Below are positions 40,871-47,577 of a stretch of DNA of 47,577 bases, piece after piece. Source of the DNA: an uncultured Blautia sp. (GTDB lineage Bacteria; Bacillota; Clostridia; Lachnospirales; Lachnospiraceae); contig CAKRYE010000011.1 in NCBI GenBank assembly GCA_934426285.1, forward strand, positions 1-47,577. The letters are read 5' to 3'. The notes under the pieces are model-generated. The model worked only from the letters and a program-made list of their open reading frames with translations. It ran no database searches and had not been told where the DNA came from. Position 1 is the stretch's first letter. Each line of letters opens with the position of its first letter. A program made the translations under genes and the position numbers.

Positions 40871-43090
40871 ATGATTTATGCTGATATAATAATAGATATT
40901 TCCAGTGAAAAGCTGGATAAAACCTTTCAGTACAGGGTGCCGGAAGAACTGGAGCAGGAAATAAAGATGGGGATGGTGGTATCCATCCCTTTTGGAAACG
41001 GAAATAAAATCCGCAAGGGATATGTGATAGGTCTGACGGGTAAGCCGAAGGTAGATCCTGACAGGATAAAGGAGATTTTTCAGTGCAGCAGCGGACAGGA
41101 GACAACAGAATCCAGGCTGATCCTTCTGGCAGCCTGGATGAGGGAAAATTATGGCTCTACCATGATCCAGGCATTGAAGACGGTTCTTCCCATACAGGAG
41201 AAGATGCGGGCAAAGGAGAAGAGATATCTCTGTCTGAACGTTTCAGAGGAAGAAGGAAGAAAAATTCTGGAAGGACTGGAAAAAACCAGGTTTAAAGCGA
41301 GAACAAGGCTTCTGAGGGAGCTCCTGGACAAAAAGCGTCTGGAGTATACTCTGGCAGCCAAAGAGCTTGGAGCTACTTCTGCTATTGTGGGAAAAATGAA
41401 AGAACAGGGAATCCTGCGTATAGAGTATGATGAAATTTTTCGTAATTCTATAGATGGAAAGGATATTCCCAGAGAAACGGCTCTGACTCTGAACCGGGAA
41501 CAGGAGCAGGCAGCAGAGAAAATACTGCAGGAATGGGAAAAGCCTGAGCCACGGCCGGTACTGCTTCAGGGAGTGACAGGAAGCGGTAAGACCCAGGTAT
41601 ATATGCGGCTGATCGAGGAAATACTTGCAAAGGGTCAGCAGGCTGTTGTGCTGATCCCTGAGATTGCATTGACTTATCAGACTGTGAGGCGGTTTTATGC
41701 CAGGTTTGGAGAGAAAGTTTCTGTCATTAATTCCAGACAGTCTCAGGGAGAACGCTATGATCAGTTTAAACGTGCAAGGGGAGGAGGAGTCCAGGTAATG
41801 GTGGGGCCCCGTTCTGCATTGTTTACCCCCTTTCCTGATCTGGGGCTGATCATAATAGATGAGGAACATGAACCAAGCTATAAAAGTGAAAATACTCCCA
41901 GATATCATGCCAGGGAGACTGCCATTGCCAGAGCAGGGATTGAACATGCCAGAGTTGTTCTGGGATCAGCAACGCCCTCTCTGGAAGCGTACAGCAGAGC
42001 ACAGAGCGGTGAGTATGGTCTGGTGAAACTGACTGCCAGATATGGGGACAGACCAATGCCGCAGGTATCAGTTATTGACCTCAGGGAGGAACTGAGAGCG
42101 GGAAACCGCTCAGTTCTGAGCAGATCCCTGCAGGAGAAAATGAAAGAACGGCTGGAGAAAAAAGAGCAGATCATGCTGTTTTTGAACCGCAGAGGCTATG
42201 CAGGTTTTGTATCCTGCCGTTCCTGTGGCTTTGTGGTGAAATGTCCACACTGTGATGTATCGCTGTCAGAACATAATAATGGCAGACTGCTGTGTCATTA
42301 CTGTGGATATGAGACCAGAAAGCCGCAGGTCTGTCCTCAGTGTGGCTCTCCTTATATCGGCGGCTTTAAGGCCGGCACCCAGCAGATTGAGAAGATTGTG
42401 AGGGATACCTTTCCTGGAGTCAGGACCTTGCGCATGGATTTTGATACTACCAGAAATAAAGGAAGCTATGAACAGATACTGGCAGCCTTTGCTGCTCATG
42501 AAGCAGAGGTACTGGTGGGAACCCAGATGATCGTGAAAGGGCATGATTTTCCGGATGTAACGCTGGTAGGAGTGATCGCTGCAGACCTTTCCCTCAATGC
42601 AGAGGATTACCGCTGCGGAGAGCGTACTTTTCAGCTGCTGTGCCAGGCAGTGGGACGCTGCGGAAGAGGAAAGAAAGCAGGTGAGGCAGTGATCCAGACC
42701 TATCATCCGGAGCATTACAGCATTCAGGCATCAGCTGCCCAGGATTATCAGGCCTTTTATGAGGAAGAGATGAGTTACCGTATGCTGCTGGATTACCCAC
42801 CGGCATCTCATATGCTGGCAATTCTTGGATCTGGGGAGAATGAGGAAATACTGACCCAGGCTATGCACTATCTGGAACTGTATATCCACAGGATCTACAG
42901 GGGAAAAGATCTGCATGTAATAGGTCCTGCTTATGCATCCATAGGTAAGGTGAAGGATATTTACAGGCAGGTTATTTATTTAAAGCATAAAGAATATAAA
43001 ACACTGGTCCGAATCAAGGATCAGATGGAAAAATACATTGAAATAAATTCCGGTTTCCGGAAAATATATATACAGTTTGATTTCAGTTGA
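40871..43090 (+). CDS. priA: primosomal protein N' (replication restart helicase)
   Basis: A 739-residue superfamily 2 helicase that reloads the replisome at stalled forks. The N-terminal 3'BD domain reads DIIIDISSEKLDKTFQYRVP. The helicase core has Walker A GVTGSGKTQVY, DEEHE and GSATPSLE. Eight zinc-binding cysteines follow in the series CRSCG, CPHC, CHYCG and CPQCG, then LVGTQMIVKGHDFPDVTLVG. It starts 9 nt after murE with a poor Shine-Dalgarno site, perhaps by coupled translation. Confidence 0.96.
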   Translation: MIYADIIIDISSEKLDKTFQYRVPEELEQEIKMGMVVSIPFGNGNKIRKGYVIGLTGKPKVDPDRIKEIFQCSSGQETTESRLILLAAWMRENYGSTMIQALKTVLPIQEKMRAKEKRYLCLNVSEEEGRKILEGLEKTRFKARTRLLRELLDKKRLEYTLAAKELGATSAIVGKMKEQGILRIEYDEIFRNSIDGKDIPRETALTLNREQEQAAEKILQEWEKPEPRPVLLQGVTGSGKTQVYMRLIEEILAKGQQAVVLIPEIALTYQTVRRFYARFGEKVSVINSRQSQGERYDQFKRARGGGVQVMVGPRSALFTPFPDLGLIIIDEEHEPSYKSENTPRYHARETAIARAGIEHARVVLGSATPSLEAYSRAQSGEYGLVKLTARYGDRPMPQVSVIDLREELRAGNRSVLSRSLQEKMKERLEKKEQIMLFLNRRGYAGFVSCRSCGFVVKCPHCDVSLSEHNNGRLLCHYCGYETRKPQVCPQCGSPYIGGFKAGTQQIEKIVRDTFPGVRTLRMDFDTTRNKGSYEQILAAFAAHEAEVLVGTQMIVKGHDFPDVTLVGVIAADLSLNAEDYRCGERTFQLLCQAVGRCGRGKKAGEAVIQTYHPEHYSIQASAAQDYQAFYEEEMSYRMLLDYPPASHMLAILGSGENEEILTQAMHYLELYIHRIYRGKDLHVIGPAYASIGKVKDIYRQVIYLKHKEYKTLVRIKDQMEKYIEINSGFRKIYIQFDFS

Positions 43091-43107
43091 GAAAAGGAGA
43101 TTAAAAA

Positions 43108-43581
43108 ATGGCACTTAGAACAATCAGAGTAGAGGGGGATCCTGTACTTACAAAAATCAGCAGACCGGTAGATAAAATGACACCGCGTATCCATGACCTG
43201 ATCACAGATATGCTGGATACCATGTATGAGGCAATGGGAGTTGGCCTGGCTGCACCGCAGGTGGGTATCCTGAAGCGTATTGTGGTAATTGATGTAGGTG
43301 ACGGACCGATCATTTTGATCAATCCGGAGATTATTGAGAAGTCAGGAGAGCAGACCGGAGATGAAGGCTGCCTCAGTGTTCCGGGAATGGCAGGACAGGT
43401 AACCCGTCCTGATCATGTAAAGGTGAAAGCTCTGAATGAGGATATGGAAGAAGTGGTATATGAAGGAGAGGGACTTCTGGCCCGTGCTTTCTGCCATGAG
43501 CTGGATCATCTGGATGGACATATGTATACAGAGCTGGTGGAGGGAGAACTTCACCGGGTCAGCTACGATGAAGAAGACTGA
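43108..43581 (+). CDS. def: peptide deformylase
   Basis: A 157-residue metallohydrolase removing the formyl group from nascent proteins. Three motifs are intact: GVGLAAPQVG, EGCLSVPG (metal ligand C88) and HELDH (H130, E131, H134). AAAAGGAG precedes ATG by 9 nt. It is paired with fmt, the formylating enzyme, 17 nt downstream. Confidence 0.97.
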   Translation: MALRTIRVEGDPVLTKISRPVDKMTPRIHDLITDMLDTMYEAMGVGLAAPQVGILKRIVVIDVGDGPIILINPEIIEKSGEQTGDEGCLSVPGMAGQVTRPDHVKVKALNEDMEEVVYEGEGLLARAFCHELDHLDGHMYTELVEGELHRVSYDEED

Positions 43582-43598
43582 GAGGAAAGGGCGAAAAT

Positions 43599-44546
43599 AT
43601 GAAAATAGTTTTTATGGGAACACCTGATTTTGCTGTGCCGCCTTTAAAGGCACTGGTGGAAGCCGGATATGATGTGGCAGCAGTGGTTACTCAGCCGGAT
43701 AAACCAAAAGGAAGGGGAAAATCCTTACTTCCCACACCTGTAAAGGAAGAAGCTCTTTTGCATGAAATTCCTGTTTATCAGCCCCAGCGTGTCAGAAACA
43801 ACAGGGAATTTCTGGACACACTCCGTGAAATTGCTCCGGATGTGATCATTGTGGCAGCTTTTGGCCAGATCATTCCCAGGGATGTGCTGGAATTGCCGAA
43901 ATATGGCTGTATTAATATCCATGCATCACTTTTACCGAAATACAGAGGAGCTGCCCCGATCCAGCAGGCTGTAATCGATGGAGAGAAGGAATCCGGTGTT
44001 ACCATCATGCAGATGGGAGAGGGGCTGGATACCGGAGATATGATCTCAAAGATTGTAATCCCCCTGGAAAAGGAGGAAACCGGCGGCAGTCTTTTTGCAA
44101 AGCTTGCCCAGGCAGGTGCAGAACTTCTGATCAAAACATTGCCGTCTATTGAACAGGGAACTGCAGTATGGGAAAAGCAGCCTGAGGAGAGCCCGACTCC
44201 TTATGCGGCAATGATCAACAAAAAGATGGGTCTTATGGATTTTAGTAAGTCTGCTGTGGAACTGGAAAGACTGGTACGGGGGCTGAATCCATGGCCAAGT
44301 GCTTATACCTTTGTAAATGGAAAGACCCTTAAGGTATGGAGAAGCCGGGCAGATGAGAAATGCTCCGGTGAGGAACCCGGAACTGTTATTCTTACAGATA
44401 AAGAAGGAATTCATGTTGCCTGCAAGGATGGAACACTGATTCTGACAGAAGTACAGCTGGAAGGTAAAAAACGAATGAACGCAGAAGCTTTTCTGCGGGG
44501 ATACCATATAGAAGCAGGAAGCAGATTTACAGATCATAAGGAGTGA
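43599..44546 (+). CDS. fmt: methionyl-tRNA formyltransferase
   Basis: A 315-residue enzyme that formylates initiator Met-tRNA using 10-formyl-THF. The N-terminal Rossmann domain has MGTPDFAVPPL, QPDKPKGRGK and the catalytic INIHASLLPKYRGAAPIQ. The C-terminal OB-like domain has GLNPWPSAYT. It is directly coupled to def in the usual order and followed 4 nt later by the zinc peptidase gene. Confidence 0.97.
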   Translation: MKIVFMGTPDFAVPPLKALVEAGYDVAAVVTQPDKPKGRGKSLLPTPVKEEALLHEIPVYQPQRVRNNREFLDTLREIAPDVIIVAAFGQIIPRDVLELPKYGCINIHASLLPKYRGAAPIQQAVIDGEKESGVTIMQMGEGLDTGDMISKIVIPLEKEETGGSLFAKLAQAGAELLIKTLPSIEQGTAVWEKQPEESPTPYAAMINKKMGLMDFSKSAVELERLVRGLNPWPSAYTFVNGKTLKVWRSRADEKCSGEEPGTVILTDKEGIHVACKDGTLILTEVQLEGKKRMNAEAFLRGYHIEAGSRFTDHKE

Positions 44547-44550
44547 TTGT

Positions 44551-45243
44551 ATGTACGGATATTATTTTGATCCCACTTATATTTTGCTGGTCATAGGAAT
44601 GGTACTGTCTCTGGCTGCATCAGCCAAAGTAAAGGGGACTTTTGCAAAGTACAGCAAAGTCCACAGTACTTCCGGCCTTACAGGAGCGGAGGCTGCACAG
44701 CAGATTCTGCACATGGCAGGAATCACGGATGTTTCCGTGGTGGCTGTTGCAGGAAGTCTGACAGATCACTATGATCCCAGAACCAGACAGGTTGCTCTTT
44801 CCCAGGATGTATATGGGAAAACATCAGTAGCAGCCATTGGAGTAGCAGCCCATGAGTGTGGACATGCAATCCAGGATGCGGTAAACTATGCACCTCTGAA
44901 TATCAGAACTGCTATTGTACCGGTTGCCAATATTGGCTCTACTCTCTCCTGGCCATTGTTTCTGGCAGGACTTGTTTTCTCCATTCGCCCGTTGCTGACT
45001 TTGGGAATTCTTTTATTTTCTCTGGCTGTCCTTTTTCAGCTGGTGACTTTGCCGGTGGAGTTTAATGCATCAGCCAGAGCTTTGAAAATGCTGGGTGACA
45101 ACCGACTGATCGCCCAGGAGGAGGTAAAGGGAGCACAGAAGGTTCTGGTGGCAGCTGCCCTGACTTATGTGGCAGCTCTTGCAGCATCTGTTCTGCAGCT
45201 TCTCAGACTGATCATACTGGCCGGAGGAAGAGACCGTGACTAA
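44551..45243 (+). CDS. COG2738 (YugP-like) membrane zinc metallopeptidase
   Basis: A 230-residue membrane protease of the Zn_peptidase_2 family. An N-terminal transmembrane helix (about 10-26) precedes HECGH (H101, E102, H105). Further helices (about 125-175 and near 210) flank EFNASARAL, the usual third-ligand region. It is conserved between fmt and rsmB in Clostridia; the substrate is unknown. The end overlaps the rsmB start by 8 nt. Confidence 0.92.
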   Translation: MYGYYFDPTYILLVIGMVLSLAASAKVKGTFAKYSKVHSTSGLTGAEAAQQILHMAGITDVSVVAVAGSLTDHYDPRTRQVALSQDVYGKTSVAAIGVAAHECGHAIQDAVNYAPLNIRTAIVPVANIGSTLSWPLFLAGLVFSIRPLLTLGILLFSLAVLFQLVTLPVEFNASARALKMLGDNRLIAQEEVKGAQKVLVAAALTYVAALAASVLQLLRLIILAGGRDRD

Positions 45244-46588
45244 TGGAATTAATACCAGAGAATTAATACTGGAAATACTACTTGAAATTGAAGAAGAAGG
45301 AAGGCACAGCCATATTGCCATTCGCAATGCCCTTTCCAAGTATCAGTTCCTTCCCAGACAGGAACGGGCATTTATTACCCGGGTATGTGAGGGAACTCTG
45401 GAATACAGAATTCTGATCGATTATATCATTGATTCTTATTCCAAGGTGACTGTGGATAAAATGAAGCCTGCGATCAGAGAAATCCTGCGCAGCGGGGTAT
45501 ATCAGATTAAATTCATGGACAGTGTACCGGACAGTGCAGTGTGTAATGAAGCGGTGAAGCTGGCTCAGAGAAAAGGATTTTATAATCTGAAACCTTTTGT
45601 GAACGGAGTTTTGCGGACCATAGCCAGGGAATATAAAAATCTGGAGCTTCCATCCAGAGAGCAGGATCTGCTGAGATTTCTTTCTGTTAAGTACTCCATG
45701 CCTGAAAATCTGGTCAACCGCTGGCTGGAAGCTTACGGTGAAGAAAAGACAGAAATGATTCTGGCAGAGTTTCTGAAGGAGAAACCGGTTACTGTGCGCT
45801 GCCGGATCCATAAATATCCACAGGAAGAGATTTACAGGAGTCTGACAGAGCAGGGAGTAAAGGTAACTCCTGCCCCCTATCTTCCCTATGCATATGAAAT
45901 TTCTGATTATAATCATATTCTTGCCCTGGATGCTTTTATTCAGGGAAAAATCCAGGTACAGGATGTAAGTTCCATGCTGGTAGCTGAGGTGGCAGATCCG
46001 AAGAAGGGAGACTATATTATTGATATGTGTGCTGCTCCCGGAGGAAAAAGCCTTCATGCAGGAGATAAGATGGGGGATTATGGTACTGTAGATGCCAGAG
46101 ATGTGAGCCAGCAAAAGGTGGATCTTATTGAGGAAAATATTAATCGTCTGGATTCCATCAATGTGCAGGCAAGAGTGATGGATGCCACTGTTTTTGATGT
46201 GGATTCGGAATTGAAAGCGGATATTGTTCTGGCAGATGTACCCTGCTCCGGTTATGGGGTGATCGGCAAGAAGCCGGAAATAAAGTACAGAGTGACACCT
46301 CAGAAGCAGGAAGAAATTGTGATCCTGCAGAGAACGATCCTAGATCGGGCAGCAGAGTATGTGAAGCCAGGTGGAGTATTAGTTTTCAGTACCTGCACCA
46401 TTGCAAAAGAAGAGAATGAAGAAAATATGATGTGGTTTATGAATAATCACCCGTTTAAACTGGAGAGCCTGGATCCTTTCCTTCCTCAGGAGCTTCATTC
46501 TGAAACTACTGCTCTGGGGTATCTTCAGTTATTGCCGGGAGTGCATAAAACAGACGGTTTCTTTATTGCAAAATTCAGGAGAAAATAA
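45236..46588 (+). CDS. rsmB: 16S rRNA (cytosine-967-C5)-methyltransferase
   Basis: A 450-residue methyltransferase with an N-terminal NusB-like RNA-binding domain (about 1-140, including RQERAFITRVCEGTLEYR). The catalytic domain has DMCAAPGGKS as SAM loop, ADVPCSG, and the nucleophile region STCTIAKEENE. The start is GTG 45236 with GGAGG 9 nt upstream, overlapping the preceding gene. Confidence 0.95.
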   Translation: MTNGINTRELILEILLEIEEEGRHSHIAIRNALSKYQFLPRQERAFITRVCEGTLEYRILIDYIIDSYSKVTVDKMKPAIREILRSGVYQIKFMDSVPDSAVCNEAVKLAQRKGFYNLKPFVNGVLRTIAREYKNLELPSREQDLLRFLSVKYSMPENLVNRWLEAYGEEKTEMILAEFLKEKPVTVRCRIHKYPQEEIYRSLTEQGVKVTPAPYLPYAYEISDYNHILALDAFIQGKIQVQDVSSMLVAEVADPKKGDYIIDMCAAPGGKSLHAGDKMGDYGTVDARDVSQQKVDLIEENINRLDSINVQARVMDATVFDVDSELKADIVLADVPCSGYGVIGKKPEIKYRVTPQKQEEIVILQRTILDRAAEYVKPGGVLVFSTCTIAKEENEENMMWFMNNHPFKLESLDPFLPQELHSETTALGYLQLLPGVHKTDGFFIAKFRRK

Positions 46589-46591
46589 GTA

Positions 46592-47577
46592 ATGACAGAT
46601 ATCAAGTCAATGACAGTTGATGAATTAAAAGCGCTGGTTACTGCTCTGGGAGATAAGCCTTTCAGGGCAAAGCAGATATACAGCTGGCTTCATGAGCACC
46701 TGGTTACTTCCTGGGATGAGATGACCAATTTATCCAGGGGACTTAGAGAGAAGCTGAAGGAATACCCTGTTACTGCCCTGGAGGTGGTAGATGTACAGAC
46801 TTCCAGACTGGATGGAACGCAGAAATATCTTTTTCGTCTCAGTGACGGAAATGTGATCGAAAGTGTGCTTATGCGGTACAAACATGGAAATTCCGTATGT
46901 ATTTCTTCGCAGGTGGGATGCCGTATGGGATGCCGTTTCTGCGCTTCTACAATTGGAGGACTTACCAGATGCCTGCTTCCCTCAGAAATGCTGGATCAGA
47001 TTTATCGTATCCAGACCCTGACCGGTGAGAGAGTATCCAATGTAGTGGTGATGGGAACCGGCGAACCACTGGATAATTATGACAATCTTTTGCGGTTTAT
47101 ACACATTCTCACAGAGGATGGAGGACTTCATATCAGCCAGAGAAATCTGACAGTGTCTACCTGCGGACTGGTACCCAAAATCTATGAGCTGGCTGAGGAA
47201 AAGCTGCAGATGACACTTGCACTTTCTCTTCATGCGCCAAATGATGAGAAAAGACAGGAGCTTATGCCAATTGCCAGAAAATACAGTATGGATGAAGTTC
47301 TGGAAGCATGCCGCCATTATTTTGATATGACAGGCAGAAGAATCACATTTGAATATAGTCTTGTGGCCGGGGTAAATGACAGTGATGAGGATGCAAGAGA
47401 GCTTTCTGGAAGAATCCGGGATATCAATTGTCATGTAAATCTGATTCCCGTAAACCCGATCAAGGAGCGTTCTTTTGAACGTTCTACACGACAGGCTGTT
47501 GAGAATTTTAAAATAAAACTTGAAAAATGTGGAATAAATGTTACTATTAGAAGGGAAATGGGCAGTGATATAGACGG
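46592..47577 (+). CDS. rlmN: 23S rRNA/tRNA adenine-C2 methyltransferase RlmN (C terminus cut by window end)
   Basis: 328 codons are visible of a radical-SAM enzyme that methylates A2503 of 23S rRNA and A37 of some tRNAs. The cluster motif is C110-x3-C114-x2-C117 (CRMGCRFC), preceded by SSQVG. MGTGEPLDNYDN, LSLHAPND and IPVNPIKER follow in the usual order. The methyl-carrying cysteine near the C terminus lies beyond the window. AGGAG lies 9 nt before the ATG, which is 4 nt after rsmB. Confidence 0.95.
   Translation, partial: MTDIKSMTVDELKALVTALGDKPFRAKQIYSWLHEHLVTSWDEMTNLSRGLREKLKEYPVTALEVVDVQTSRLDGTQKYLFRLSDGNVIESVLMRYKHGNSVCISSQVGCRMGCRFCASTIGGLTRCLLPSEMLDQIYRIQTLTGERVSNVVVMGTGEPLDNYDNLLRFIHILTEDGGLHISQRNLTVSTCGLVPKIYELAEEKLQMTLALSLHAPNDEKRQELMPIARKYSMDEVLEACRHYFDMTGRRITFEYSLVAGVNDSDEDARELSGRIRDINCHVNLIPVNPIKERSFERSTRQAVENFKIKLEKCGINVTIRREMGSDID

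Noticed and set aside
1..47577. CRISPR arrays, transposases, prophage genes, rRNA or tRNA genes
   Set aside because: None was found on reading both strands; the repeats seen are short palindromic intergenic elements without regular spacing.

Overview
The window looks like chromosomal core DNA from a low-to-moderate GC, anaerobic Gram-positive bacterium, most likely of the family Lachnospiraceae (Blautia/Ruminococcus-like). This is inferred from AGGAGG-type ribosome binding sites, two class III (oxygen-sensitive) ribonucleotide reductases, meso-diaminopimelate cell-wall genes (dapF, a MurE with the DNPR motif), the rho-rpmE-DUF1385-prmC-prfA block and clostridial protein families. No rRNA, tRNA, CRISPR array, insertion sequence or prophage was seen.

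Layout. 0-2.3 kb: the end of a MetF-like gene, then ridA, hisC and a COG2426 membrane protein. 2.3-7.2 kb (minus strand): a compact, translationally coupled type IV pilus/type II secretion-like operon. In transcription order it runs transglutaminase-like lipoprotein, PilC/GspF, four small membrane-anchored or pilin-like proteins, PilT-like ATPase. 7.36-8.65 kb (plus strand, divergent): a strong promoter, a c-di-GMP-I (GEMM) riboswitch with a terminator, and a membrane-anchored zinc protease resembling the Pro-Pro endopeptidase/anthrax lethal factor fold family. 8.8-17.5 kb: rho, rpmE, DUF1385, prmC, prfA, glmM, a TPR lipoprotein and hflX. 17.5-20.1 kb: nrdD with a fused C-terminal redoxin domain, behind tandem NrdR-like boxes. 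20.2-25.0 kb: sulfur metabolism, with an Rrf2/CymR-like regulator, cysK, mnmA and metY; metY is flanked by an inverted palindromic repeat. 25.0-27.2 kb: an ArsP_2-type metal exporter and azlCD. 27.2-28.1 kb: dapF (minus). 28.4-30.8 kb: an amino-acid ABC transporter whose binding protein is circularly permuted. 30.8-32.5 kb: a CBS-domain protein and asnA (minus). 32.6-35.7 kb: a zinc-ribbon membrane protein and a second nrdD. 36-37 kb: arcC (minus). 37.2-39.3 kb: a long structured leader and a sortase-anchored surface protein. 39.4-47.6 kb: murE, priA, def, fmt, a COG2738 zinc peptidase, rsmB and rlmN (cut by the window end).

Two observations stand out. First, the solute-binding protein at 28497-29285 carries the two halves of an SBP_bac_3 fold in swapped order. 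It has a plain cleavable signal peptide and no lipoprotein cysteine, although its permease and ATPase neighbours are ordinary. Second, a c-di-GMP-I riboswitch controls a PPEP-like zinc protease directly beside a minimal pilus operon. That arrangement recalls the c-di-GMP-controlled surface-protease/adhesion switch of Clostridioides difficile, but here in a probable Lachnospiraceae with different accessory proteins. Secondary leads are a possible shared operator in three sulfur-gene promoters, the metY-flanking repeats, and an abrupt local codon/GC-skew change at the convergent nrdD/arcC ends.
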